DNA of 57,176 nt from an uncultured Planctomycetota bacterium (GTDB lineage: Bacteria > Planctomycetota > Phycisphaerae > Phycisphaerales > UBA5793): assembly GCA_900696685.1 (NCBI GenBank), contig CAADHA010000123.1, forward strand, positions 1-57,176, read 5' to 3'. The notes below the pieces were generated by a model. The model ran no database searches. It was not told the origin of the DNA and saw only the letters and a program-made list of their open reading frames with translations. The position numbers and the translations under genes were made by a program. Of this stretch, positions 9,145 to 19,615 are shown piece after piece (the stretch's first letter is position 1; each line of letters starts with the position of its first letter).

Positions 9145-9860
9145 AGCAGACCCTGGCCATCGCGCGGCGCGAACTCTTCGCCTACTTCAGCACGGCGGTC
9201 GGATACGTCGTGCTCGCCCTGTTTCTGCTCATGAGCGGCCTGCTCTTCGCCCTCACCGTGCTGCACACCGGCGTCGAGGCGACGATGCGGCCCTTCTTCG
9301 ACCTCTCCTTCTTCCTGCTGCTCTTCATCGCGCCGGCCATCTCGATGCGCCTCATCAGCGAGGAGATGCGCCTGGGCACGATCGAGTCGCTCATGACCTG
9401 CCCGGTCAGCGATGCGCAGGTGGTGATCGGAAAGTGGCTCGGCGCCGTCGCCTTCTTCCTGGCCATGCTGGCGCCGACGCTCCTGTATCCGCTGGTGCTG
9501 GAGTGGTATTCGTCGCCGGATTACGGCTCGATCTTCGCCGGCTACGCAGGGCTGGTCTGCATCGGCGCCCTCTACCTCGCGCTGGGCACGCTTGCATCCT
9601 CCATCTGGCCCAGCCAGGTGCTCGCCTATCTCGTCGCTGTCTTCTTCTGGCTCCTGTTCGTGGGCCTGACCAGCTGGCTGCCCCGCTACCTCGGCGACCC
9701 GTGGTCGGCCATTCTCTTTCGCATGAGCATCGAGCAGCGTTACGGCAACGACTTCGCCAAGGGAGTCATCGACACCTCGACGATCATCTATTTCCTCTCG
9801 GGCATCGTCCTGTTCCTCACTGCGGCGGTCAAAATCGTGGAGTCGCGGCGATGGCGATAA
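9141..9860 (+). CDS. ABC-2 type permease (GldF-like)
   Basis: This 239-residue integral membrane protein has about six hydrophobic segments (for example YVVLALFLLMSGLLFALTVL and LAYLVAVFFWLLFVGLTSWL) and the ABC-2 signature SEEMRLGTIESLMTCPVSD after the second segment. The coupling-helix region KTL..RELFAYF at the N-terminus is typical. Its ATG overlaps the ATPase stop codon (ATGA), and its own end overlaps the next gene by ten bases, so the three proteins are probably made in a fixed ratio. The substrate is unknown. Confidence 0.9.
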   Translation: MKQTLAIARRELFAYFSTAVGYVVLALFLLMSGLLFALTVLHTGVEATMRPFFDLSFFLLLFIAPAISMRLISEEMRLGTIESLMTCPVSDAQVVIGKWLGAVAFFLAMLAPTLLYPLVLEWYSSPDYGSIFAGYAGLVCIGALYLALGTLASSIWPSQVLAYLVAVFFWLLFVGLTSWLPRYLGDPWSAILFRMSIEQRYGNDFAKGVIDTSTIIYFLSGIVLFLTAAVKIVESRRWR

Positions 9861-11962
9861 CGAAGGAAACAGACGCCCGCAAGGATCCCGGCCAGGAGAC
9901 CGCATCGACGCGCCGCATCAAGTACGGCCTGAGCGTCGGCATCCTCCTCGTCTCCCTCCTGCTCATCCTCGGCGTCATCAACTGGCTCGCCTCCGACGCC
10001 TCGCGCCGCTTCGACCTCACCGCCGTCGGACGCTACAGCCTCAGCGCCCAGACGCTGAAGATCCTCAACTCTCTCGACGAAACGGTCACGATTACGGCGC
10101 TCTTCGCCGAGAGCGACCCGCTGCTGAGCACCGACGAGCAGCGCGCCGTCGCCGCCCAGCGCCGCCAGGTCGAGGATGTCCTGCGCGAGTTCCGCAGCAA
10201 GAGCGACAAGGTCGAGGTCGTGCGGCTGGACCCCGCCGACCCGCGCACGATCACGAAGTATGATGCGCTCATCGAGCGCCTCGGCGCGATCCACGCGGAG
10301 GAGATCGAGACCTACCAGTCGGCCATTGAGGCAGGGCGCGCGGGAATGCGCTCGCTGGGCGCCTTCGCTTCGCCGCAGGCCGAGGCCCTCGTCAACGCCA
10401 TCGGCGACCTCAGCCCCGATCACCCTTCCTTCCGCATGCTCCAGCGGATCATCCAGGTCCTCTCGGTCATGCCGCAGGAGATGGAGTCGCTCGACAAGAC
10501 GGCGCAGCAGTCGCTCGAGGCCGACGCGATGCGCGGCAGCCCTTTCCCCGACCTGGCGGGAGCCGCGTCGATCGTGCGGGCCGCACTCCAGTTCCGCGGC
10601 TCGTCTCTGAGCCAGATCGCCGATCTCTTCTCCGACTGGATCGAGGCGGGCGACCTGCCGCAGCCGCTGGCTGACTTTCTCAAGCCGCGCGTCGAGGAGT
10701 TTCGGCGCCTCTCGTCGGCGGCGCTGGATCAGCAGGAGCGTCTCAACGACCTTGCGCCGCTCAAACTCACGCCCATCACGCTCGCGCTGCGGCAGCGCAA
10801 CTGCGTGCTGCTGACCACGAGCAGGCGCTCAGCCGTGCTGCCCTACGACCGCCTTTTCCGCGCGCCCGGCGCGCTTCAGGCAATGGAGGAAGGGGCAGGC
10901 GCGGTGCGGCGATTCGCCGGCGAGACGGTCATCGCCTCGGGCATCCGCCAGCTGCTCCTCGACGAGAGGCCCAACGTCATCATCTGCCACGCCGAGCAGC
11001 AGCCGACCGTTCTCTCGGGCACGTCGCGCGGGGCCGACTTCGGGGCCCTGGCGGAAATGCTCACCGACCTCGGGTTCTACGTGCGCGAGTGGCACGTCAG
11101 TTTCGCGCCCAAGCCGACGATCGAGCAGAAGACCGGGCGGCCCGTGTGGGTCATCGCCCCCCCCGCCCCCAACCCGCAGGCCATGATGCCTGCCGCCGCC
11201 CTCGTCGATGCCGCGAAGGAACTCGTCGAGTCGGGAGAGAGCGTCTTCATCGGCCTCTTCCCGCGCATCGCGGCCGTGCCTGGTCAGCCCGACCAGTGGA
11301 ACGCGGCCATTGCGCCCCTCGGCGTCGAGGCCGAAACCGACCGCCTCGTCGTCGAGCGCATCCCCGGCCCCGGCGGCGCGGACCAGTTCGCCCACGGGCA
11401 CGACTTCGTGGATTACAAGGGCGAACATCCTGTGTCGGTGGCGGTGCGCGGCCTGCCGACCCGCCTTGATTTCGCCGTTCCCCTGCGCCTGCTCGACGCC
11501 GGCTCCGTCCAGCGGACCGTTCTCCTGGACATCGCACCGAACGATCGCATCTGGGCGACGGACCAGTTCCTTCAGATGCCCATCGCCCCCCCCACGACGC
11601 GCGACACGGCGCCGTATCCCATCCTCGCGGCCGTTGAGCGAACCGGCGGATTCGGAACGCAGAGGGCGCTGGTGATCGGCTCGGCGCAGTGGTGGTACTC
11701 GGCCGTCGTGCAGGAAGGCGACCTGCGCTTCCGGCCGCCGCTTCCCTTCTACCCGGGCAATGCAGAACTCTTCACGGCCGGCGTCTGCTGGCTTGCTCAT
11801 CTTGATGAACTCATCGCGCGCAGCCCGCGGGCCGAGGCCGTCGTCCGCATCGACAACCTCTCCCCGGGCGCACAACTCTTCTGGCGCTGGGCGCTCATCG
11901 GCGGCCTGCCGGTGCTGAGCCTCGCGGCCGGCGTCGCCGTCGCCATGGCGCGCCGAGGATAG
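9851..11962 (+). CDS. GldG-family ABC transporter auxiliary protein
   Basis: This 703-residue protein has one N-terminal transmembrane segment (about residues 26-50, LSVGILLVSLLLILGVINWL), a large predicted periplasmic region and a C-terminal transmembrane segment (WALIGGLPVLSLAAGVAVAMA) just before the stop. The region after the first helix (LTAVGRYSLSAQTLKILNSLDETVTITAL) is the characteristic start of the GldG/ABC_transp_aux domain. The start ATG lies inside the end of the permease gene, ten bases before its stop, which argues for translational coupling. It is expected to sit with the ATPase-permease pair at the inner membrane. Two C8 tracts occur in its coding sequence (11157 and 11586) without breaking the frame. 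Confidence 0.88.
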   Translation: MAITKETDARKDPGQETASTRRIKYGLSVGILLVSLLLILGVINWLASDASRRFDLTAVGRYSLSAQTLKILNSLDETVTITALFAESDPLLSTDEQRAVAAQRRQVEDVLREFRSKSDKVEVVRLDPADPRTITKYDALIERLGAIHAEEIETYQSAIEAGRAGMRSLGAFASPQAEALVNAIGDLSPDHPSFRMLQRIIQVLSVMPQEMESLDKTAQQSLEADAMRGSPFPDLAGAASIVRAALQFRGSSLSQIADLFSDWIEAGDLPQPLADFLKPRVEEFRRLSSAALDQQERLNDLAPLKLTPITLALRQRNCVLLTTSRRSAVLPYDRLFRAPGALQAMEEGAGAVRRFAGETVIASGIRQLLLDERPNVIICHAEQQPTVLSGTSRGADFGALAEMLTDLGFYVREWHVSFAPKPTIEQKTGRPVWVIAPPAPNPQAMMPAAALVDAAKELVESGESVFIGLFPRIAAVPGQPDQWNAAIAPLGVEAETDRLVVERIPGPGGADQFAHGHDFVDYKGEHPVSVAVRGLPTRLDFAVPLRLLDAGSVQRTVLLDIAPNDRIWATDQFLQMPIAPPTTRDTAPYPILAAVERTGGFGTQRALVIGSAQWWYSAVVQEGDLRFRPPLPFYPGNAELFTAGVCWLAHLDELIARSPRAEAVVRIDNLSPGAQLFWRWALIGGLPVLSLAAGVAVAMARRG

Positions 11963-12090
11963 TGAACGCCGGGCGGCGAGACCGGGATTCTCGTCCGCAA
12001 CCCGAAGGCTCGGCGAAGGGGAGCGTCGAATCGGCAACGACGCAGTCAACACCGCCGGTGGCCGAAACCACCCGCTCAAGGACTCGACCC

Positions 12091-13545
12091 ATGAACATTC
12101 GCGTGACGATCATCGTGCTCGCCCTGGCCGTTGTCGCCGGCGTGGTGGCGATCATCAAACTCCGCGGCCCCGCTTCGACGCCCCCGACCCTGCCCGGCTC
12201 GGGCCAGCGGCTCTTCGACCCCGCCGCCTTCGATCCCGACGCCGTCACGCGGATCACACTCGAGCGCAGCCCGACCTCCGGTGGAGAGCCGGAGCGCAGC
12301 GTCTTCGAGAAGACGGGCGAAAAGTGGTGGCAGACCGAGCCGATGCGCTTCGAGATGGTCACATGGTCAATCCGCATGCTCGCCACCTCGGCCGCCGACC
12401 TCACCATCCTCCAGACGATCGCCCGGCGCGACCTCAAGGGCGACCTGAGCGCGGAGAAACTCGGCCTCGCGCCTCCCATGGCCGTCATCACCTACGACAC
12501 CGCCCAAGGCCAGCACCGCCTCGAACTCGGGCGCATCGCCGCCGGAGGCAGCGCTTACATCCGCAAGGCGTCGGACGGCGATGTCTACGTGGTCGAGGAG
12601 CGCCTGCACCGCCGCGTCTTCGAGGCTTCGCCCCGCGAGTGGCGCATCCGCAATCTTCTCAGCAGCGTGACGACCGATGCTTCTCGTCTGACCATCGAGC
12701 GCTCGGAGGCGGGGCGCACGGTCAGCCTCGTGCGGCTCAGCGGCAAGTGGCGCCTCGCCCTGCCCATCGAGACCGACGCCGACGAAGCCGCCGTCTCCAA
12801 ACTCATCAGCAGCCTCGGCTCGATGCAGATTGAGAGTTTCGTCGAGGATCAGCCGAAGGACTACGCCGTCTTTGGTCTGCTCGCACCGTGGGCCACCATC
12901 ACCATCGAAACCGACCGGACAGGCGCCGACGGTAAGATCGCGACGACGCGCGAGTCCGTACTGCTCGGCAACCCCTTCGACGTAGGGGATTCGGGCCGAT
13001 ATGCCCGCCGCGCGGATCATCCCGGCGTGGTCAAGGTCCGAGCCTCCGACGTGGCCACGCTCACGCCCGACCCCGCATCGCTCGTTTCACGCCTCGCCGT
13101 CGGCCTTCCGCGTCAGGACATCCGCGCCCTCGTCGTGGACGGGCAGGCGGGCCGCTTTCGCCTCGATCGTCAACCGGAGGACTGGATGATCACGCTTGAG
13201 GACGGCTCGACGGCGCCGGCCCTGACCTCGGCTGTAACAAGCCTGCTCGATCAACTCACGCTGCCCTGCCAGAACGTCGAGATCGTCAGCAAGGGGACCG
13301 CGGTCGAAGGGGCCTACCTCGGCGCCGTCGCCGTCGAGGGTTTCAGCAGCAACACCGTCGCCCAGATCACCTGGCACCGCCGCCAGCGCGGCGACGCGGT
13401 CGAGATCGTCTTCGCCGACGGTTCCGGCGCGCTGCGCTCGCGCCCGCTGGTCAACGTGCCCGATCTGGACGCCGAAACTTTCTCGGCGTCGGCGCCGACG
13501 GGCGGCGGCCAGGGTCCGCCTGTGCACGCCGAGCCGGAGAAGTAA
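12091..13545 (+). CDS. DUF4340 domain-containing membrane-anchored protein
   Basis: The protein starts with an N-terminal membrane anchor (MNIRVTIIVLALAVVAGVVA) followed by a long soluble region containing repeats of the DUF4340 type (for example RRDLKGDLSAEKLGLA.P and LSSVTTDASRLTIERS). These proteins regularly follow GldG-type genes, and this one sits at the end of the same operon. I prefer the ATG at 12091 (AAGGA eight bases upstream), giving 484 residues. An in-frame GTG at 11962, overlapping the gldG stop, would add 43 polar residues before the anchor. No biochemical role is established for the domain. The reading frame continues past the TAA into a zinc-ribbon-like segment, treated separately. 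Confidence 0.85.
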   Translation: MNIRVTIIVLALAVVAGVVAIIKLRGPASTPPTLPGSGQRLFDPAAFDPDAVTRITLERSPTSGGEPERSVFEKTGEKWWQTEPMRFEMVTWSIRMLATSAADLTILQTIARRDLKGDLSAEKLGLAPPMAVITYDTAQGQHRLELGRIAAGGSAYIRKASDGDVYVVEERLHRRVFEASPREWRIRNLLSSVTTDASRLTIERSEAGRTVSLVRLSGKWRLALPIETDADEAAVSKLISSLGSMQIESFVEDQPKDYAVFGLLAPWATITIETDRTGADGKIATTRESVLLGNPFDVGDSGRYARRADHPGVVKVRASDVATLTPDPASLVSRLAVGLPRQDIRALVVDGQAGRFRLDRQPEDWMITLEDGSTAPALTSAVTSLLDQLTLPCQNVEIVSKGTAVEGAYLGAVAVEGFSSNTVAQITWHRRQRGDAVEIVFADGSGALRSRPLVNVPDLDAETFSASAPTGGGQGPPVHAEPEK

Positions 13546-13746
13546 TCCCCATCGATCGGGATTCTTCCGGCCGCCGGTACGACCGCGAGTGCGGCGCTGC
13601 GCTACTGGCTGCCCGTGCGGGACACCGACCCCACGCCCGGCTGCCCCGTCTGCGCCGCGTGCGGCTTTGACCTGCGCGGCACGATCGCGGCCGGCATCCT
13701 CCTCTGCCCCGAGTGCGGCACGCCCGGCACGGCAACCCCTGTCTGA
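13546..13746 (+). pseudogene. Zinc-ribbon fragment without start codon
   Basis: Immediately after the DUF4340 stop, in the same frame, 66 codons encode a protein-like stretch ending in a zinc ribbon: CPVCAACGFDLRG, then CPECG. The CGFDLRG...CPECG pattern is common in planctomycete membrane proteins as a small N-terminal zinc-binding module. No ATG lies in the frame, and the only GTG is downstream of much of the conserved part. I interpret it as the remnant of a deleted gene, less likely a read-through extension of the DUF4340 protein. Confidence 0.45.
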
Positions 13747-13861
13747 CCCGCTCTGCGGGAACCTCCCGTTCAGTGGGCGGCGGGCGGCATGGCGGCGGGG
13801 CGCTTGGCCGCGGCGGCGCGGCATGGTACGATCCCGCCCGGATGTCCGTCGGGAGACTCGC

Positions 13862-14770
13862 ATGATCGCGCGACATCTGATCCCGTGCGTCACCGCCGCG
13901 GCGCTGGTCCTCTGCGTTGCCGGGTCGTTGAACGCGCAGGCCCCTTCTCCAGCAAGGCCGCCTCAGCGGTCAACACTGATCGCGCCCGAGGCTGCGATCC
14001 GTATCGCCATCGATCGCCTTCGTGCCGAGGGACGCTCCTTCCGCGCCACAGGCAATCTCCCCCGCCAGTCGCCCGATTTCGCACAAACGTACGGCTACCG
14101 CGTGCGCCCCGAGGACGTCGTGGAAGCGATCGTGACGGTGCAGGACGGCGACGACGCAGCCGTAGACGCTTACATCCGCTGGCAACTGCTCAGTTTCAAG
14201 GTTGATCTCGCGGGCATGGACTCAAGAGCCTACGACCGTCTCCTAGTCAATCTCCCGAAACTCACCAGGCACCCCGCATCCGATCCGACATTTCATGCGC
14301 GGGTTGGGTTCCTCGCGACTCTGGCCGGGCGCAGCGCGCAGGTTCGCGCGGACCTCGAACAGCGATGGGACTCCATTCGTTTCGAGTCGAGCCAGGTCGA
14401 GTTGCTCAACCAGCCGGCCCTCAAGTTCCGCGACGCTGTGGCGGACGCAATGCCCGCGACCGGCGCGCGGAGGCTTGGCGTGCTGCTGCACGACCTTCAG
14501 GACCGCATTGTCGCGGCCAGCAGCACGCGCGCCCTCAAGTCGCGACTCACGCGCGCGCTGCGCGAGCGCATGACAGACGACACACTCTCACCCGCCCAGC
14601 GCTGGGAACTGATCAAGTTCATCGAACGTTTGCCCGGCCCGAAGACCAAAGCGGTCCGCAGCGTCGTCTTCTATGCCAACGCGCCCGCTCACATCCTCTA
14701 CAGCACCTTTGCCGTCCGCTCGACGGACGTGAGCAAGTGGACGGCATACCTCAACCGGCACGAACCCTGA
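13862..14770 (+). CDS. Exported protein of unknown function
   Basis: This 302-residue protein has a clean signal peptide (MIARHLIPCVTAAALVLCVAG, cleavage near LNAQA). GGGAG lies six bases before the ATG, and a TACGAT -10-like box is about 30 bases upstream. The mature part is mostly helical and charged. Recognisable features are a segment where each residue pair looks like a two-substrate count (VTVQDGDDAAVDAYIRWQLL) and a C-terminal half beginning near FESSQVELLN. I recognise no family. It sits between the ABC/DUF4340 operon and an oxidoreductase gene, 29 bases before the latter, and may share its transcript. Confidence 0.72.
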   Translation: MIARHLIPCVTAAALVLCVAGSLNAQAPSPARPPQRSTLIAPEAAIRIAIDRLRAEGRSFRATGNLPRQSPDFAQTYGYRVRPEDVVEAIVTVQDGDDAAVDAYIRWQLLSFKVDLAGMDSRAYDRLLVNLPKLTRHPASDPTFHARVGFLATLAGRSAQVRADLEQRWDSIRFESSQVELLNQPALKFRDAVADAMPATGARRLGVLLHDLQDRIVAASSTRALKSRLTRALRERMTDDTLSPAQRWELIKFIERLPGPKTKAVRSVVFYANAPAHILYSTFAVRSTDVSKWTAYLNRHEP

Positions 14771-14799
14771 ACCTTGCGCTTCGTCCATCGAGAATCCTC

Positions 14800-15813
14800 A
14801 TGAATGCGAACCGAAGTGAGCCGGCGCCGATGAAGATCGGCATCGTCGGCTTCGGGCGCATGGCTGAGGTGTGCCATGTTCCGGGTCTGCGCGGCGCGGG
14901 ATGGGACATCGCGGCGGCGCTGGATGTGACGCCGGCGCGGCGCGAGGCGGCGCGGGCGCTGGGCATTGCCGTCGTGTGTGAACGGATTGAGGAGTTGGCG
15001 CAAGCAGGGATCGCCGCGGCCCTCGTTGCGCCGCACAGCAGCGTGCGCTGGAGCGTCATCGAGCCGCTCGTCGCGCGCGGCATTCACCTGCTCATCGAGA
15101 AACCGCTGGCCACGACAGCCGATGAGGCGAGGCGGATCTGCGAGGCGTGCGAACGCGCGGGCGTGCTGTGCAGCGTCTTTCACAATCGGCGCTGGGATGC
15201 GGACTTCCTGCGCGTGCGGAAAGTCGTCGAGAGCGGCTTCATCGGCGGTGTGCTGCGCGTGGAGAATCGGCTCTTCGAGGCCGAGCCGGCGACGCGCTTC
15301 GGCGCGGCCGAGTTCAACCAGTGCTGGCGCGTGACCGCGGGCATGGGCGGCGGCTCCATGCTCGACTGGGGGCCGCACCTGCTCGACCAGGTCCTCACGC
15401 TCATGCACGCCGCCGGTCCGGTCGTCAGCGTCAACGCCGAGGTGCGCTGCGTGCGCCACGGCGACGCCGATGACCACTTCATGATCGACCTGCGCTTCGG
15501 CAACGGCGCCGCCGCGCTTGTCGGCAAGAGCGACATCTGCCCCATCGGGCCCAGGCACAAGTGGCTCGTCGTCGGCGAGCGCGGTTCGCTCGTGGGCGAC
15601 TGGAAGTCGCTCAACGCGCGCAACATCGAGGGCGTCGAGAAGACATCACGCGCCGCCCCCCGGCCCGCCGACCTGCACCGTAACTTCCTCGAGGCGGTGC
15701 GCGACGGCAAGCCGCTGCTCGTCACGGCGCGGCAATCGCTTCGCACGGTCGAAATATTCGACTCGGCGCGGCAGAGCGCGCTGTGGGGAGAGAGTGTGCG
15801 GGTGAGGATCTGA
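14800..15813 (+). CDS. Gfo/Idh/MocA family oxidoreductase
   Basis: This 337-residue protein has an N-terminal NAD(P)-binding Rossmann fold with GIVGFGRMAE near residue 14. The family's EKP motif follows (LLIEKPLATT), whose lysine contributes to catalysis, and then the C-terminal alpha/beta domain begins (HNRRWDADFLRVRKVV). It contains GGGSMLDWGPHLLDQ, the usual D.G.H.ID-type motif. The substrate, a sugar or polyol derivative, cannot be read from the sequence. The ATG at 14800 is kept; an in-frame ATG at 14830, directly before KIGIVGFG, is an alternative. The family is very expanded in planctomycetes. Confidence 0.9.
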   Translation: MNANRSEPAPMKIGIVGFGRMAEVCHVPGLRGAGWDIAAALDVTPARREAARALGIAVVCERIEELAQAGIAAALVAPHSSVRWSVIEPLVARGIHLLIEKPLATTADEARRICEACERAGVLCSVFHNRRWDADFLRVRKVVESGFIGGVLRVENRLFEAEPATRFGAAEFNQCWRVTAGMGGGSMLDWGPHLLDQVLTLMHAAGPVVSVNAEVRCVRHGDADDHFMIDLRFGNGAAALVGKSDICPIGPRHKWLVVGERGSLVGDWKSLNARNIEGVEKTSRAAPRPADLHRNFLEAVRDGKPLLVTARQSLRTVEIFDSARQSALWGESVRVRI

Positions 15814-15846
15814 TGGGCTGAGTCAACTTGAAATCGGAGCAATGCC

Positions 15847-16194
15847 ATGAATCCGCGACGGCAACGGAAGCGGAAACCAGCGCGCACCGCACACGCGCGC
15901 TCGTCGAAGTACGAAGGGCCAGTTTTCTTCAAAAGCCCGCTTTCAGACATTCCACGCGACGAATTTCGTGATGCACTGTTGAAGCGAGGAGCTGATGCCG
16001 CACACGAGTTCCCATCATTGCTAGCCCAGGTTCTTGATGTGCTACGACAGGTTGAACCTCTGCAAGCACTATCCATGCTCTCCAAGTACGGCCTGATGAC
16101 AACGCTAGACAACGCCGAAAAACCAAAGGCGCTCCCCAAAGAGGGGATGCTCACTCAGGCACACGTAGAACTGGCACAGGCACTAGTGTGGTGA
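15847..16194 (+). CDS. Small protein, possibly the 5' half of a broken gene
   Basis: A 115-residue reading frame with an Arg/Lys-rich N-terminus (MNPRRQRKRKPARTA) and a helical body (LLAQVLDVLRQVEPLQALSMLS). I recognise no family. Base composition is visibly less GC-rich than in neighbouring genes, which suggests a foreign or relaxed-selection origin. After the TGA the same frame has two more stops and then continues as a protein-like stretch to 16476, so this frame may be the intact first part of a decayed longer gene. It follows the oxidoreductase gene by 33 bases on the same strand. Confidence 0.5.
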   Translation: MNPRRQRKRKPARTAHARSSKYEGPVFFKSPLSDIPRDEFRDALLKRGADAAHEFPSLLAQVLDVLRQVEPLQALSMLSKYGLMTTLDNAEKPKALPKEGMLTQAHVELAQALVW

Positions 16195-16254
16195 CTTTGA
16201 GAAAAGCGAACTATCAAAGTCGTGTATTTCCAAGGGTTTACAGCCCGGTGTTGA

Positions 16255-16476
16255 TGCGACAATCTCAAAGTCAGAACACTAGATCTTACCATCCCTATCT
16301 GCGACCTGAAGCAGACGCCACCCGACCCGCCCTCGTTGCAGCGGCTATTCGATCTACTACCACAACTGGCGAGAGCATTCTCCGACAAGCGATTCGCGGC
16401 GATCTCAAGCGACCGCAATGAGGCCGGACGGGCGGTACTCGTGTTGCAAGAACAGCTGCGCGCGCATACGCAGTAG
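16255..16476 (+). pseudogene. Possible 3' remnant of the preceding gene
   Basis: In the same frame as the 115-residue gene upstream, after three stop codons (at 16192, 16198 and 16252), the sequence reads as a plausible helical protein: LDLTIPICDLKQTPPDPPSL, then LFDLLPQLARAFSDKRFAAI, ending at TAG. No start codon with a ribosome-binding site precedes it. Between the two pieces another frame reads DFEKSELSKSCISKGLQP, so at least two frameshifts would be needed to rebuild one protein. The lower GC content continues through it. Confidence 0.35.
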
Positions 16477-16490
16477 TGAGCGGTGCGTGA

Positions 16491-17375
16491 TCACGTCGGC
16501 TCGCGGGCGACGATCATGGCGATGAGGCGGTAGACGAGTTTGGCGGCGGTGAAGGCGCTGGCGTGGTGGCCGGGCATGGGCAGGAGTTCAACCACGTCGA
16601 AGGCGGCGACGCGGCGCCTCGCCGTCACGCGCTGGAGAAAGCGATCGACATCGCTCCACGACAGGCCGCCCGGCTCGGGCGTGCCCGTCGCGGGAATCAG
16701 GCTCGGATCGAACGCATCGAGATCGATGGTGATGTAGACGTCATCGGTGAGCAGGTCGATGGCGCGGTCCATCCAGGAGGCGTCCACGTTCTGCACAATC
16801 TCGTGGGCGAAGAAGACGCGGTCGCGCTCCAAAGTGTCCGCCTCGGCGGCCTCGATGGCGCGCAGGCCGACCTGCACGATCGGGCACCACTGCCGCGCGC
16901 GGGCCATGATGCAGGCGTGGTTGTGCGATGAGCCTTCGTACTCCTCGCGCGTGTCGCCGTGCGCGTCAATCTGGAGCACGGAGAGGTTCCTGATGCGTTT
17001 CGCAGCGGCGCGGATGGCGCCGATGGAGACGCTGTGCTCGCCGCCGAGCAACACGGGCATCTGCTCGCGGTCAAATATGGCGTCGACGGCCGCGGCGACG
17101 CGGTCGGCGAGTTCCTCGGGCGAGCCTTTCCAGTCGATGGGAGGCAGCGTCGTGATGCCGCGCCGGCAGGGTTCTGAATTCGTCTGGATGTCGTACCACT
17201 CGACCGTGGCCGAGGCGTCGATGATCGCGGCCGGGCCCCTGTCCGCCCCCTTCTGCCAACTGCTCGTCTCATCGTAAGGCACGGGAAGCACGGCGAAGCG
17301 CGAGTCATTCGGATCGCGCATCTCCGCCGGCAGATCAAGAAACCCCGGATTGCGCGGCCTGTGCTGGTAGGTCAT
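16491..17375 (-). CDS. speB: Agmatinase (arginase/ureohydrolase family)
   Basis: This enzyme hydrolyses agmatine to putrescine and urea in the cytosol using a binuclear manganese site. All metal-binding blocks are visible: GGEHS (residues 111-115), DAHGD (137-141), HNHA (151-154) and IDLDAFDPS (about 217-225). Length (294 residues) fits the family. The gene follows speA by about 40 bases on the same strand, so one transcript would give the full arginine-to-putrescine route, which makes agmatinase more likely than another ureohydrolase. The ATG at 17375 is used; a GTG three codons upstream at 17384 is possible, and neither has a strong ribosome-binding site. Confidence 0.9.
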   Translation of the reverse strand: MTYQHRPRNPGFLDLPAEMRDPNDSRFAVLPVPYDETSSWQKGADRGPAAIIDASATVEWYDIQTNSEPCRRGITTLPPIDWKGSPEELADRVAAAVDAIFDREQMPVLLGGEHSVSIGAIRAAAKRIRNLSVLQIDAHGDTREEYEGSSHNHACIMARARQWCPIVQVGLRAIEAAEADTLERDRVFFAHEIVQNVDASWMDRAIDLLTDDVYITIDLDAFDPSLIPATGTPEPGGLSWSDVDRFLQRVTARRRVAAFDVVELLPMPGHHASAFTAAKLVYRLIAMIVAREPT

Positions 17376-17423
17376 GGTGGGCACGCATGGAACGACTGAT
17401 TTGCGCAGCGCCGATTGAGTCCA

Positions 17424-19397
<1,974 letters not shown>

Positions 19398-19404
19398 GGC
19401 GGAG

Positions 19405-19410
19405 ATTGTA
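19405..19410 (-). promoter_or_regulatory. Candidate -10 element TACAAT for speA, leaderless start
   Basis: TACAAT on the minus strand ends seven bases before the speA ATG. At normal -10 to start-site distance, transcription would begin at or next to the A of the ATG. No ribosome-binding site fits in between. A -35 box is not evident. Confidence 0.4.
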
Positions 19411-19603
19411 GACGATTCTCGGGCCGCGATGGGGCAGATCGCCAGGCGATCACAAGTCCCCGGCACACTTCGGGCAGAGCGGGATTGGATCCCCGCGCTC
19501 GTGCAGCGCGGGTTGCCGCTTCTCAACCAGCGGCATCGTCCACCGACTGCCCGGCATGCGTCGTCCGCTGGGCGCGGTACGTGTTCTCTCGCCGTCCCGC
19601 GAG

Positions 19604-19609
19604 TAGACT
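19604..19609 (+). promoter_or_regulatory. Candidate -10 element TAGACT, leaderless start
   Basis: TAGACT ends six bases before the ATG of the class II aldolase gene, with no room for a ribosome-binding site. This mirrors the arrangement at speA on the other side of the same intergenic region. An 8-bp stem-loop (19492-19512, stem CCCGCGCT, loop CGTGC) lies between the two. Confidence 0.35.
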
Positions 19610-19615
19610 TGCCGC

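Noticed and set aside
16188-16421. A 77-codon frame (starting MVTLRKANYQ) as a separate gene
   Set aside because: No ribosome-binding site, Arg/Ser/Thr-rich low-information sequence, and it overlaps more protein-like remnants in another frame.
19492-19512. 8-bp stem-loop between speA and the class II aldolase as a terminator
   Set aside because: Both flanking genes start here and run outward, and no T run follows. At most it is a regulatory structure.
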